A stretch of 64,000 nucleotides of DNA from Trametes villosa (GCA_002964805.2 PUDQ02000003.1:310001-374000), one strand, 5' to 3'; positions 1 through 12,491 are shown, counted from the stretch's first letter. The notes: generated by a model from the sequence alone, not told the origin. Numbers and translations are program-made.

Positions 1-1040
1 TTCGGGGTGGAAGGCAGTCGAGACTCGGGGTGAGGCGTACCTTGCCCTTGCGGTCGTACTCCGGGATGATGCCTTCCATCAGGTTGACCATGCTTCGGAG
101 TTCGTGTTTCAGCGCGAAGGTTCAGAAGGTCGGGGGAGATGGGTGTACCTCTCGAAGATGCTCACGTCGACGGTCTGGCCACCAGGTTGGCCCTGTGCCT
201 CCCTCGTCTTGCGCGCCAGAAGCGCAAGCACCTGCGCGCGCATCTCAGACACGTCGACGAACAAGATCGTTGGGACTTAGACTACGCACAGTTCCGAACG
301 CAGCGTGCAGGCCGGCAACCGAGTCGCCCAAGCTGAGGTTCGGCCTGACTGGGGGTCCGAGCAGCGCACCGGTCGCGGGGTCGGGCGTGCCGTTGATGTA
401 GCGGAAGCCCGACTCGGCCTCGCATACGGCTGCGTACCCGGGGCGAGAGGCCCAGGGCCCCGTCTGCCCGTACCCGCTCACGCGCGTGAAGATGAGCGAG
501 GGGTTAAGCGGGTGGAGGTCGACGGGGCCGAGGTTCCATCGCTCGAGCGCTGTGCACACAGATGGATGGTGAGTGTTCCTTTTCGAGAGGCATAAGGGAT
601 ACGACTGACTGCCTGGTTTGAAGTTCTCGACCATGACGTCGCTCTTGAGCGCGAGCCGCTTGACCAGGCTATGCGGCCTTGGTGATCAGCAGGCTAACTA
701 GGCTATGATGCATATTGGCCAACCTTCGGCCTTCTTCCTTCCGCATGTCGATAGTCACGCTCTTCTTGTTGCGGGCAATGCTTCGCCACCACGGGCTCAC
801 GCCGTCCGTGTCGCGTTCTCTCCAGACGCGCAATGGGTCTCCGGTATTGGGTGGCTCCACCTTGATTACTTCCGCTCCGTAGTGGCTGAAACGTATCGAT
901 CGTGTGAGTGCAAGCTTCACACCTCTCGGCAAACGGAAATACCCTAGTAGTTGTCCACAAAATGGGCCGGCTATGACTTGGCCAACCTCCAGCACTCTAA
1001 TCCCGGCGAGAGGGAGATTCCGCTCGGCATCGGTAGGCAC
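1..1040 (-). CDS. CaiB/BaiF (class III) CoA-transferase, 3' part cut by window start
   Basis: Class III CoA-transferase of the succinate-hydroxymethylglutarate CoA-transferase/formyl-CoA transferase family, which moves CoA between carboxylic acids. Visible in order on the minus strand are LAGIRVLEVGQVIAGPFCGQ (1017-950, N-terminal Rossmann part), YGAEVIKVEPP, NKKSVTIDM, DVMVENFKPG, a SGYGQTGPWASRPGY segment and RPNLSLGDSVAGLHAAFGT. After another intron comes QTVDVSIFE. Joining across short GT..AG introns restores one frame, so the gene looks intact. The reading frame is open upstream of 1040 but no in-frame ATG is found, so a short 5' exon is missing from this call. The 3' end lies left of the window. 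Substrate is not predictable from sequence. Confidence 0.85.
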
Positions 1041-1168
1041 CGGGCCTTGAGTTGTGTAGGACCTGTACCTCAGAGGTTAGCTTGCAATTCAGACGCAGGT
1101 ATGTCGCTGATGTTACCGTTTGAGGGACGATCTGTGGGCCCCGCCGAGCCCCAGTCTCTCGAAGAACC

Positions 1169-1740
1169 TCAGTACCCGCGGCATGACACGCTTCTTCTAC
1201 ACGCAGTCGGCGGGCAATACCTTTCGGTAGACCTCCGAGTGATGACGGTGTATACTAGAGATTCACTGGCCGTACTGGCGTGAGTACTGGAAGTCCTGCA
1301 AGAGGCCCAATTTCGCACGAAGCAGCACCACTCGATCTTCGTGTCGTCCGAGTCGGAGGGCCGCAGCATGCGCCGAGAGAGCGTGTGGCTCGGCCCGAGC
1401 TTCCTCCATTCGGAGCGCCGCCGTGGTCGACACCGCGAGCTTAAAGTCATATGCTTCAGTATAATTGAATGCGAAGGGGTCGAATGACCGGGCCCGGATG
1501 GCCCGAAGCGCGTTGCTCTCGTACGTCGTGTCGCGCACGCCGAGAGGGCGCGCCGGAGCGGACTACAACAACTATCACGAATACCTTGTCTGTATAAAGG
1601 GGTGCTTTGAGTATTCTGATTCGTACGAATTCTCGTCTCCTCCAGGGACCCTGGGTTAGTATGAGGCTCGACGTGGCCGCCGCGGAAGGCGCGACCACCA
1701 AAACAGGCAAGTACGCGGTCACGAGCGCCCGATACACGTC
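1169..1740 (-). other. Unidentified coding-like stretch
   Basis: Two overlapping minus-strand open frames (1740-1456 and 1538-1263) have coding-like composition. The upstream frame carries a hydrophobic run around YRALVTAYLPVLVVA; the downstream one includes the string SFDPFAFNYTEAYDF. They could be exons of one gene upstream of the CoA-transferase, joined across an intron near 1600. No ATG start or family could be fixed, so this is only a flag, not a gene model. Confidence 0.2.
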
Positions 1741-4000
1741 AAGACGCGCTCCGCGTAGAAGCTCGACCGACGACGTTCGACATACGACGAACAGAAGGGT
1801 GGCGTTCTCGCACTGCCTATGGGCTTCGGCATCAAGGAGTCTTCACGTCAATCTCGATTATTCTCCAGTTTCGGACAGGTTCGCTCTCTCTGTCCCTCGC
1901 CCTCTCGCTTTTCTCGATCCTCTCATCTCATCATCTGTCCCCTGCCTACGTAGACACTCGGCAGTCGAAGCCTGCAGCGAAGACGTTGAAATCTCGAAGA
2001 CGGTAGGCAGCTGTGGTCGGAGACGCGACTTCCCGCGGTCGTCTGGTCAGCGACGTGCGTACGTCAAAAGGGACGCGTCGGGCGGAACGATCACGCACCG
2101 AGACATTCCTTCGAGATCGACGCGTCGAGCGGGTGGCTGAGCGCTGAAGCTTGAAGGCCGGGTGTGGTTCTTCTCCTTCACGGACATCTCTTCACGATAC
2201 GGCCCCTTTCTTTCTTTGAATCCTCGTTTATTGCCCTCGAGGGCCGAGCCCTATGGTAGGCGATACAGAACATGTCACTACGAGAACGGGAGCAATGGGG
2301 ATAGGCGGTCGTAAGCAGGGATGGGAGAGAAAGGTGCGACGACATAGCGCCGTCGCGGCACAGTAGTATGAGTGGTAGTGAGACCGAGACCGGGAGCCAG
2401 AGATGAGAGTCCATAGCCTGAAAAAGCGACCGCCATTTGAAGACTGCAAAATGTAAAACTAAGTAAGGGGACACGTCACGCCCACCGCGCCGGCCGCGGA
2501 CGGCAGGGCACCGGGATCTAAACCTCCCGCACTTTCGGTCGGTGCAAGCACTCGCCGGGCCTTTCTGGCTTCTTGCTACGGGAGGGGTACGCTCGCCCGG
2601 CAGACACCGCGACGTCGTCAGAACTCCCCCGGCCCCGCGCGGAGGTTATGGGCGTGACGCCCCAGGCTACCGTAACAAAAGGAAGAGAAAGAGAGAAAAA
2701 GAGGAGAGGGGCCCGCCGCTAAGCGTCGTCGCCGTCGTCTTCGCTGTCGGGGGATACGGCCCCTCCTGAACGACATATAGCTACGAACGAAGCCCGAATG
2801 GCACGGGCGCGAGGCCGCGCAGTCTGTACAAAAGGCGAGGTCCCGCCGACGAATGCGACCCACATTTTGTCCCCCCCCCCCCCACGCGAACCTTTCAGCT
2901 TGACGACGCTTCGCTCTAGTCCGTTTTCACCGCTTCAGCTTCTCGTATTGCCTCACGACAGTCCCTCGCGCTTCATTTAACTCACGGCCGAGACAACCTC
3001 AAACGAACCTTCGGCGTCTCAACCCGACGTCTGCCTCTCTCCCACATCGACTCGGAGTCCGTTGTGCCAGGGGATCCTGGAGAACAAAGGCTATACTACG
3101 TCCCAGAGGTGCGCGGGTCAGGCTCTGACCCCTTGACTCGGCGTTGGAGGCGGGCTGCAAGCTATACTTTAGTACATGCGCAGTTCCCCATGAGAAAGAC
3201 TCACATCGGTGTGTTTCTCTTTACTGCGCCAAAGGCTCCGGTGTGATTCTGCGGCTGCAGTCGTGCAGAGTGGATGATCTGCCTAGTGCTGAGTTATATC
3301 ACCGATTTATGGGGGCTGGGTTCCCAGCTGCATTTGGCTAGTATATAGAGTGGGCGAGGCACGCCGGCAGCAAGGGGAAGGACGTGATCGTGGCCCTGAA
3401 GCACACTGATCGAATGCACTGACAATAGTTGTGAGCACAGCACTTCATTTTCTACCTCTACCGCGCACATCACCTGCACCCACCTTTCATCGACATCTCG
3501 CGGCATGAGGGTATGTATGATTGAGTTGTATCACTGTGCAAGTGAGGTGACTGACAACGCTTGCCAAATATAGACTATCACCCCGCATACAGCCACATGA
3601 TCATCTATTCAGCCGACCGGTCTCTTGACTCCATATTCCCTCATCTCCTCCTCCTCCACCACGACCTCGCCTTCAGGCAGTTCAAGCGCTCCTGAGAGAC
3701 CTAGAAACCACTCGTCGCTCTTTCTTACATCCTCGCGAAACCTCCGAACGACATCCGCCCGTTTCAAGATACTTCCGCAGAGATTACATCATTTGCCTAC
3801 CCCAGGCGACCTGCACGTGTGGGCCGGGAGTCTAACGTGAGTGCCGCACCTCCGAGCTCTGCCTTCCATACGCTGGAACGTCGAGCGTCAGGCCGACATC
3901 GCGACCGTTGCTGGGAAAGAGGCAAGTGCGGCGGACGAGGAGTTGCCGTGGCGGGCGCGGATAAGCAACGGAGGTGCAGAAGGAGTCGCGATCGACGGAA
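1741..4000. other. Intergenic, no supported gene
   Basis: About 2.2 kb between the left cluster and the RhoGEF. It contains a C run (around 2870-2884) and pyrimidine-rich stretches, probably promoter of the RhoGEF at the right end. The open frames here are short, start mostly at non-ATG codons and show no recognisable domain. Confidence 0.5.
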
Positions 4001-7000
4001 ATGAGCTCTTTATCCGAGAACACCACTGCCAGCGAGCCTCGTTCTCGCCGCGTGGGCATCGCAGGCCCACCTGAAGACTTCCGGCTATCCACCACAAGCA
4101 CCGCGTCCACCTCCAGCTCCCAGTACGCCCCCTCTCCTCCACCCACCACGTCCCCACCCATCCCTCCGCGATCACCCCTCCGGCCGACGGCCAAAGCCGC
4201 ATCCGGGCCCATTCCGCCCCCTCTAACTCTCGTCGCTGCCCTCGCCGACGGGCCCGAACTCGACGACATGCTCCTCCTCTCCGCCCGTAGCATGGGCTCG
4301 CTCTCCGATCTGCTTGACAAGCCCCCTTCGGCAGCAACCTCTCGTCGCCCACACACACCGGACAAGCCCTTGCCCTTAACCCCTCAGCCCTCGAACTCAA
4401 TGCCTTTGTCCATCCTCGATCCAGAAGAGGACGACGAGACCCTGGGTCCCTCCGCTTCCGCGCGCTCGTCGGTCACCGCGGTGACCTCGAAGCGCACCCA
4501 TGCCCTTCTCGAGCTGCTCTCCTCCGAACGGGCGTATGCGTCCGACCTCGCGCTCATCCGCGACATCCACATCCCCCTTGCATTAGGTGCGTAGTATAGC
4601 GTTCGGCTCAGCCTCGCATGATCGTCTATTAATGCGTCTCTAGGCCAACCTGCGCCGTTCGCGCATGCGCCCGCAACCCCGCCTAGCTCGTCGGGCTCAT
4701 CATCACGCACGCTCTCGACCGCATCTGATTCGTCGTCCTCGTCGGCGAGCGGTCCGGCCATGAGCGTCGAGGACGCGAAGATCATATTCACAAACGTGGA
4801 AGAGCTCGCCTCCTTCGCGGACGCGTTTTCGGAAGCACTCGAAGACGCCCTCGGAGAGGTGCTCGAGGGTGGTTCCGGGGAGGACAGGGTGGGGAAGCTG
4901 TTCCTCGAAACGGTGCGTGCCCCTTCGTTCATTAATCTCGGGGCTTGTGCGCTGAGCAGACGCCGCGGATGAAGATTCCGAGGCTGGAGCCGCTGTACCG
5001 GACGTACATCACGAAGCACCCCACTGCGCTCGAGCACCTGAGCGGCCTCCCGCAGACGCCTGCGCTGACGGCGTACCTCGCGCAGACGCGGACGCTCGCC
5101 TCGAGCCTGTCGCATGCGTGGGACCTTCCGTCGCTGCTCATCAAGCCCGTGCAGCGCCTGCTCAAGTACCCGCTGCTGCTCGCCACGATCATTGAGGAAA
5201 CGCCGGATTCGCATGGCGACAAGACGAGCCTGCGCCTCGCGCGCGAGAAGATGGAGGAGGTCGCGCGTGGGGTCAATGAGGGCCGGCGGCGGCGTGAAGT
5301 TGTGCGAGAGGTGCTAACAGGCCTCGCGCCGGGTACGCCACTGAAGAACGGGGAGACGAAGCCGAAGAAGAAGGGCCTGAACGTCGGCGTTGCGGCCTCG
5401 GTCAGCCTGGGACGCATGAAGAGCCTTCGCTCGGCGGCGTACAAGGCGAAGGAGGGCGCCGAGGCAAACCAGGAGGCCGAGGCCGTGAAGCGGATGGGCG
5501 AAACCTTGAAGGAGTACGAGCACTTCATGGGCCGCTTCGCCAAGGAGACCGTGAAGTGGGCCGACTCCGTCCGCGCCCTCACGGTTGCGTTGGACGACTG
5601 GGCAAACAGCTTCGGCCGGGTCATCTGGATGGGTTCCGACGTTCGCTCAGAGGCGTTCGACGCCTTTCTCGACCTCATCAGTGACGAGCTCATCCCCGTC
5701 TGCGACATGGCGAAGGAGTGCGTTGTGGAGGAAGTCCTTCCCGGGCTCGACGAGTTTGTGCAGATGACGAATCCCCCTCTCCGCCTCCTGGAGGCGATGC
5801 ACACACTCGAGCCGCTACACTACGGCCTGCTCAACCTCAACTTCGCGAAATCCCGACCCCCACCACAACTCCTCGAAGCGTCTCAGTCGTACGTCGCCTT
5901 GCGCGCACAGCTGTTCGCCGACCTCCCACAGTACCTCAAGCTCCTGGACAAGGGTATCGCCCTGAACATCATGCGTTTCGGCCGTGTGCAGGGACAGTTC
6001 TACGCCAGCATGCGGAACCGGTGGGCGGACCTCTGGGATGCACTGAAGGTGGACGAGGAGGCGAACGCGGGCGCCGTGGAGACGCTCAGGGTGTGGTGGG
6101 AGCGCTTCCGCGAGGTCGAGGTCGCCATCCACGGCCTCAACATCGTCCACGCCCCGGAGAAGCGGTCGCACGCGCAGGACAAGACGCGCCGCAAGTCGGG
6201 CGGGAAGCAGAGCTCGCTGCACGACGGCGAGGCGACGCAGAGCATGGTCGTCTCCTCCGTGCTCTCCGCCCTCGACCCCCTCAACATCCCCGCCTCCACC
6301 CCCTCCGCGTACACGTTCGGCTCGTCGCCGTCAAGCGCGAAGACCCGGAGCGTGAATTCCATCGACCTCGAGAGCCAGCAGATGGCGAGCCGGCGCTCGA
6401 TGGAGAGCCTCCATTCGAAGAAGTCGGGGAAGTCTCGGTCGTCGGCGCGCGGATACAGCATGGGCGGCGGCACCCTCGTCGAGGAAGGCGGCGCCCTCTA
6501 CCCCGTCCCGCAGCTCGCCGCACTGACGCCGGCGCGCACTGACGCGAAGCCGGCGTACTCGCGCACGAAGAGCATGCCGCTCGCCCCAGCCTCGATCCCG
6601 CTCAAGAAGTCGCAGTCGCACAGCCGGCTGCTCGACGTCCCGGACAACGTCAGCCCGAGCAGCAGCAACCCGAGCCTGCACAGCGTCGCGGGCTTGCTGC
6701 AGGAGGATGCGCGCGGGCGCCCGTCGCGGAAGCCGAGCTTCAGGCGGCGGCTTACTGACAGCTTCCGGGCGACGAACGCGTCGAGCTCCGAGTCGCGGCA
6801 TCGCCGCTCGCCTTCCCTCCCTTCCAACGTCTACAGCGCCACCCCCTCGCCCGCACCTTCGCCGAACAAGGCGACGTTCGCGCCGCCGTCCGCGCGCGCC
6901 GCGCGGAAACGCGCGAGCGGCGGGCAGATGCCGCCGCTGTACGAGTGCCGCGTGATCCACCCGTGCGAGCCGCCGCCAGGCGTGTCGTATCGCGACCTGC

Positions 7001-7179
7001 CGTTCTTCACGCTCCGGGTGGACGACGTGTACGACATCCTGAAGGAGGTCGGGCACCCGTCCACACACCGCGACCTCCCGCTGTACGTTGACGACGGCGA
7101 GGATTGCCTGCTGCTCGCGCGCGACGACGCGGGGAACATCGGGTGGGTGCTCGCGAGCTTCCTCTTGCCCGTGGACTAG
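4001..7179 (+). CDS. DH-BAR-SH3 Rho/Cdc42 guanine nucleotide exchange factor
   Basis: Three exons join in frame: 4001-4586, 4644-4912 and 4960-7179. Introns are 57 and 47 nt. The start is ATG 4001; the open frame before it has only GTG. After a Pro/Ser-rich N-terminus the DH (RhoGEF) domain begins at the helix HALLELLSSERAYASDL (about residues 170-190). It runs through PSLLIKPVQRLLKYPLLLA, the diagnostic last DH helix. The next 250-300 residues (FMGRFAKETVKWADSV..., QSYVALRAQLFADLPQYL) look like a BAR-type helical module. A Ser-rich linker follows, then an SH3-like domain near the C-terminus ending GNIGWVLASFLLPVD. This order matches the DNMBP/Tuba and fission yeast Gef1 type of GEF, which activate Cdc42-class GTPases at membranes. 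Start and both introns are well supported; the exact GTPase target is inference. Confidence 0.85.
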
Positions 7180-7712
7180 TATCTTCGCACTTTCTCTTTT
7201 TTCTCCAGTTTGACCGACGCATTTACCGGTGTCTCTATCATCTCTCCTTGCGCATCTTCCCCTCATGTATCATGGTCGTGCCTCCCTCACTTTTTTTCGT
7301 CTTCGTCTTCGCCTTTCTTGCATATCCCATCCGTGGAGGCTCCTGTGTCCTGCTTTCCGGAGGTGTACGTTGAGCCTGCGATGGATTCTATGGAGCGTCT
7401 CGTGCTGTCCGCGTGTCTGCTGTTGTACCGACATATATCCCGCCCATTTAGTTACCCCCTTACTGTCCACTGCTTAGTCCCGCTCGCACATGTAGGTAGA
7501 AATCCCCGCGCACGCAATTGAAACGACTCAATCACGCCCCTGCGCCGCGTCCGCCTGCGTGCGTGCTAGAAGTACGCCTCGCGCGACGCTGCAGGCCAAG
7601 CCAAGAAATGGATAATTGCAGGTGATGATATGCTCCCAGAACGACAACGTATAGATCGACAACACATAGCGTACAACATAGATGGGTCGTGAGAGAAACG
7701 TGTAACGTGTGT
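7180..7712. other. Convergent 3' intergenic region
   Basis: The RhoGEF (plus) and the FAD oxidoreductase (minus) end towards each other here. The first 200 bases are T-rich, as expected for a fungal 3' UTR. No gene seen. Confidence 0.5.
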
Positions 7713-10660
7713 TCAAGGCGAAGGCGAGGGCGGCTCGTTGGAGAGGGGCTCGACGGGGCGGCCCTGCGCGTCCAGCGGCCAGAAGTTGTTCTTGAAGAGG
7801 CCCTGCGGGTCGTACTTGCGCTTCAGCTCCGCGAGGCGCGCCCAGTTCTTGCCGTAGCAGGCCATCGTGCGCGCAGGCGGCTCGTGTCTGCCCAGGAACT
7901 AAATAATACATCGTTAGCGTCCCTGCGCCCCTGCCTCATGCCACTAGTAAAGGCAACATCATTGCTCACCGTCGGAAATGGTCCGCCCACGGCGACCTGC
8001 TTGATGGTGCCCCCCATCCACTGCGGCGCGCACATTGCATCAGCATCCGCGGGAAGGGCCAATGAGGGACAGCGCAGCGCTCACCTGCTCTGCTGTGGTG
8101 ATGCAGCGCGGGTCGTCGACGCCCATGTCCCACTGGTGGAGCGCGGCGACGGTCCACGTCGCCTCGCGCTGCTCCTTCGGGAGGCAGGTGTCCTCGAAGT
8201 CGCCAATCGCGCCACCGGCCAGCTCGAACAGCCACGCTGCGCGCCGTCAGTCAGCCCGGGCTCCCCGGGGAGGCGCAGCGACAGTGGGGGAAGAGGACTC
8301 ACTGCAGCCAATGGGCGTGTCTGCGAACTCGAGCACGGTGCGGTTGATGACCTCGTCCGGGAGGGTCGTGATCAGGGAGGAGCGCAGGAACCACTGCCGT
8401 CCGGCTGCACGCCGATGCATCCAAATCGCATTTAACATCACGCGCGCGACTCGATGGGGTGGAGACACGCACCCTTGCCGCGGAGGACCTGCGCGACGCT
8501 GTCCTGCTGGTTCAGGAAGCTCTTCTCGTTCACCTCGTTCAGCAGGCAGCGCTCGCCGTCCCAGCTCGAGATCGCCTGGAGGTACGGGAGGCCGCCCGCC
8601 TTGGGCCCGACATAGCACATCTGGATGACGACGAGCGAGTCCTTGTCCTTCGGCCCCGCGGTGAGCAGCACGTTCGCGTACAGCTCGCGCGGCGCGCCCT
8701 TGATGCAGTCGCGGAAGTGCTTGATCAGCGAGGGCGCGGTCGCGCGGTGGAAGCGGCTATTTTGCGCAGATGTGAGTGAGCAGGATGGCAGGTAGGGATG
8801 GTAGGGAACGTACTAGACGAGGTTGCCTGCGAAGACGACGGGGACGGGGTATGCGCGCGCCTTGTACCGCGTGGCTATTCCGAACGCTGGGCCAGCTCCG
8901 CGGATAGCCCACCACAGGTCTGTACGTGCAGGTATGAGATGATAGACACGGCCGGCACGTAGTGGCAGTAAATGTCAACTCACCAGGATCCTCCGCTGCG
9001 TTCACCACCACGATCCGGCCGTCAGCCAGGACCATCTCCACCTCGACGACGTTGTCGATACTCAGCCCGTGCATCCTGCTGATGAACCCGAAGCCTGCCA
9101 ACAGCATGATCGAGGACCCGACCGGATGTGCAGACCTGCCGGATTTTTTCTTAAATCGTCGCCATTGTAGGAGGATGAGTGAAGTACGCACATTGGGATA
9201 TGGTACGGCACCGACGCATCCTCCTTGTCGCCCGTGACGGTGTTCGTACCCTCCAGCCGGTGCTCCGAGGTATACGTATCGACGTCCTTCTGCCGCATAC
9301 CCGCGCCGAAGGTCACATACGCATGCGTATGCACCGGCTTGGAGTACTGCATCGTGCCCAGCTGCCCAGTCCTCGCATCCGGGATAGCCCCCGCCCCAAG
9401 GATGGGCGGGAGGCCGAACGCAAGAGGGGGGAACGGTTGGCCAGGGGGCGGGAGGGCAAAGGGGGAGAACGACGAGACCCCGATCCCGATCCCGGAACCG
9501 AGCGCAGGGTTCAGGGCGCCGACCCCGACCCCCGCGAACGGGCCCGCTGGCTGGGGGAGCATCTGCCAGTTCTGGAACGACGCGGCACCTGGGTGCATGG
9601 CCGCGGCGGATCCGCCCGCCCCAGACTGCGAGGACGGCACGCCGAACATCGGGAGGTGCGCGGGCGGGGCCGCGCCAGGGGCCACGTACGCAAAGGGCGC
9701 ACGCGCCTCCGCCTCACTGTGACTGGGCTCGTCGGGCGGGGACGTCGCGGCGGGCGCGCCGGACGTCGAGGACGACGACTGCGAGTCGCGCGAGCCGAAC
9801 CCGAGGGAGGACGGGTGCGAGCTCGCGTCGGACGACGTGGACTCGCCCGAGAGCTGGCGCGTGCTGGCGGCGAGCGGGGGCATCTCCGGCCTGAAGTCCG
9901 CCGTGCTGTCCGGCTCGCGCTCGGGTGAGTGCCGCCGCGGGCGGTTCGTCGGCGGCTGGCGGGGCGACTCGCCTGGCTCGGGCGGGAGGGGCGGGCCCTG
10001 GAGGAAAGCAGCTGTCGCGCGAGACGCGTTGTCGAAGGCGCCGTGGCCGGTGGAGGAGCCCATCTCGTCCGGCCCCGCCGACGGCGAGCGGTCGTCGCGG
10101 CGGCGCTTGCCCGCCCGTGGGGTGCTGCCGTCCACGCGAGTGTTGTCGTAAGGGGCCACGTTGGTAGGCACAATGCGGTCCTTTCCTTTGCTGCCGAGAG
10201 GGGCCATGTCTTTCAGGGGCGTCCAGTCGACGACGGGGCTTTCTTCGTCTTCAGGGACGGTCTTTGGCGGCTCAATGTCGATGTCGGTCATCAGGCTCAT
10301 GTCGATGATCACGTCGCCGGCGACAGACCAGCCAGCAATGCCGTATCCACCTGCGCGGACGGAGGGAGACAAGCCATGCTTGTTGCAGAATTTGACGACG
10401 GCGCTAACGTCGTGCGCATCCAGGGGCGAGACGAGAACTCGGGAGAGGGACTTGAGCTTTCCGTTGAACGTCCTCGAACGTTCGTGGTATCTGAAAACGA
10501 GGATCAGCTCGCGAGCTCACTGGGAAAACCGAGTATAGATGTACTCTGGGCTGCCTGGACGTAAGACAGGTCCTTTGACAGCGGATGCCAGCTCGTCGAA
10601 CAGCTCGTCCGAGAACTCCTGGGCGAGCTTGAGGGTGAGCTGTGGCTTTGGACGATCCAT
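7713..10660 (-). CDS. FAD-binding (PCMH/BBE-type) oxidoreductase with large low-complexity insertion
   Basis: Berberine-bridge-enzyme-like flavoprotein. Exon 1 starts at ATG 10660 (MDRPKPQLTLK). A 48-nt intron joins it to SLSRVLVSPLDAHDVSAVV and the FAD-binding PCMH segment (SPSVRAGGYGIAGWSVAGD). An uninterrupted Pro/Ser/Gly-rich stretch of roughly 250 residues (about 10250-9330) splits the PCMH fold. The fold resumes at HTHAYVTFGAGMRQKDVD and continues to GFGFISRMHGLSIDNVVEV, DLWWAIRGAGPAFGIATRY and the substrate domain. The C-terminal BBE motif YGKNWARLAELKRKYDPQGL ends the protein; stop at 7713-7715. At least six short introns are needed and all tested junctions keep frame. No secretion signal is seen. 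A TATA box lies upstream. Substrate unknown. Confidence 0.85.
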
Positions 10661-10918
10661 CTGGGGACGTCCGAGCTCGGGTGTCCCGCGTATCGGGTAG
10701 AACAGAAAAGAGGGGCGGATCGAGCACGATGCAACTTCACGGTACTGGGTGGCGGTGCCCGGAAAAGGGCGCGGTAAACGCGCGCGTTCGAGTCCGCGTC
10801 CGGGGGGAAAGTTCCGCCGACGGTGCTCGTGCTGACGGAGCTTGTCTAGGTTCACGGTTTAAGCCTCGAGCGAGCACTGGTAAAGGAATGGCAGGTCGCT
10901 TTGGGGAAATCCGGCCAC

Positions 10919-10926
10919 TATTTATA
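10919..10926 (-). promoter_or_regulatory. TATA box (TATAAATA) upstream of the FAD oxidoreductase
   Basis: Perfect TATAAATA on the minus strand, about 260 nt upstream of the ATG at 10660. With the usual spacing, transcription would start near 10890, leaving a 5' UTR of about 230 nt. Assignment to this gene is inference from position. Confidence 0.45.
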
Positions 10927-11566
10927 CGGTCCAGTGGTCCTAGGACGGACGGGAAGAAGGGTGTCAAACGTATCCCTGCCGTAAACTGGAGATCAGAGCT
11001 GCACTGGGCCAGGCACGTGAAAACGCTTGCACCACCTCGCAGCAACACTCGACAATGTCGGCAGCGTATAACTGAGTCAGAACGACGGGCGAAGGTGGAC
11101 GGGAGGAGGAAGCGACGCCGAGCTGTCTCGTCTACCGCGTGCCTCGTGTATCGGCACCGACGCTGGTGCTTAATGCACACAACTTCGGGACTGAAGAACC
11201 CAGAAGGACGCCCAAGGATCAGGACACATGGACACTCACCCTCCGGCGATATACACGGCAGCACGTCGCAGTTAGCGCCATTTCCATACTCGCCACCTTA
11301 GCCTAGTAACAAAGTTTAGTCCATGCGGAGGGAACTTCGCTGTCAAACTGCCGGCTCAGCCGACGCAGGGATACTCCACCATGCGTTTGTCTAGGCCCTG
11401 TAGGAGTCAGAGAGTGCGACAACTGGTAATGTTGTGTACATCTGAACCGGTATGGTTGTATCGATTCAAGGTAGCAGGAACTTGCAAAGGTTGGTTACCG
11501 TGCGATGCGTGCACGTCCTGATGAGACGCTGGCCGTTATATGCAAGCTTGGATGAACAAAAGCAAT
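10927..11566. other. Intergenic, no supported gene
   Basis: Region between the FAD oxidoreductase promoter and tRNA-Ala. Open frames on both strands overlap each other and show no domain or intron pattern. Confidence 0.5.
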
Positions 11567-11660
11567 GGGCGCATGGTGTAGTTGGTTATCACATCCGCTT
11601 AGCACAGCTTCTAGCTCGTCAATATGCGGGGGGTGCTGGGTTCAATTCCCAGTGCGTCCA
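11567..11660 (+). tRNA. tRNA-Ala(AGC) with 20-nt intron
   Basis: The acceptor stem GGGCGCA pairs with TGCGTCC and contains the G3:U70 wobble pair, the identity element of tRNA-Ala. D arm is 11576-11592. The anticodon stem TCCGC (11594-11598) pairs with GCGGG (11626-11630), and the anticodon AGC is at 11601-11603. The T arm CTGGG-TTCAATT-CCCAG follows, then the discriminator A at 11660. The anticodon loop only closes if a 20-nt intron (11605-11624) is removed after position 37, the standard place for nuclear tRNA introns. Confidence 0.9.
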
Positions 11661-11666
11661 CTTTTT
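11661..11666 (+). terminator. RNA polymerase III T-run terminator
   Basis: A CTTTTT run directly follows the tRNA 3' end, the usual Pol III stop signal. Confidence 0.75.
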
Positions 11667-12485
11667 GCTCTTCCCATCCTGCTGCCTGAGGCGGCAAACC
11701 CCAACCATGGAAGTAAGCCAGTGCAGGTACCTCTGCTTGATCTCCTACCATCATCAGAGCTACGTATGCGGGAGTTGTGATGTGTGCCGCTCTTATAACC
11801 CTATGTATGCATTCTTACTGATGCCGAGAAGCACCCTAAGACTGGTACGTGGTCGCTTTCTAGCTATCGAATCTTTCTGCTCTGTGCTGATAAAATCTTC
11901 CTACTGGCTGCAACATGAACAGTCGGATTGTATGCGTGTTTGTCTTGTATGCATGCCGGTTTCAACAAGTGAATAACACAGCAAGACATGGAAGGGAGGC
12001 ACATGCCGCTTCGTACTATCGGTGAGAACGTCACCGGTCTACGCATGCACACTCTTTAGTGCTAGATCGCCTAGGGAAGTTGCATGTCCTCTTCAGGATC
12101 GGGGAAGAAGCTTGCTTTCTATTACTCGCCAGGCGAAGCCTTCGAAGTCGTCATCCGCGCGATTCATGCCTGGGACTGGGGCCGCGGGAAGGCGACCCGG
12201 CATCCTCTTCGCTGCCCCCTTGCATCATCGCGGCTTCGCTATGTGGTCTTGGCCTCTCCCCAAGCACTACCACTTCCTGGCGATGAGCGTTACGTCGTAG
12301 CGCCGCGGTTCTGGCTCCGCTGCACGCACCGCTGTGGAGCTCGCCACGACAACGCAGGGCGGAGAATGCGCTCGTTCTTGCCAAGGCGTCCCAATCTGGG
12401 GGCTGTATTGCGGCTCTACTCAGGATTCTCCTCGTAGTGGCGACTCGAGACCATGGACGGTCTCAGAAGCACGCCAGTGGTCCAG
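11667..12485. other. Intergenic, no supported gene
   Basis: Between tRNA-Ala and the adenylation enzyme. I see no domain or convincing splice pattern. The right end is the promoter of the next gene. Confidence 0.45.
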
Positions 12486-12491
12486 TATAAA
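12486..12491 (+). promoter_or_regulatory. TATA box of the adenylation-domain gene
   Basis: TATAAA about 70 nt upstream of ATG 12555. It sits downstream of another in-frame ATG (12453), which argues that the later ATG is the true start. Confidence 0.55.

Noticed and set aside
2868..2885. C run as a regulatory element
   Set aside because: A simple mononucleotide run with no context; could even be a sequencing artefact.
4384..7266. Long minus-strand open frames opposite the RhoGEF
   Set aside because: They are shadows of a GC-rich coding strand, with Arg-rich low-complexity translations and no domain.
8962..10564. Plus-strand open frames opposite the FAD oxidoreductase
   Set aside because: They arise from the GC-rich insertion; translations are Arg/Gly-rich and unlike any protein.
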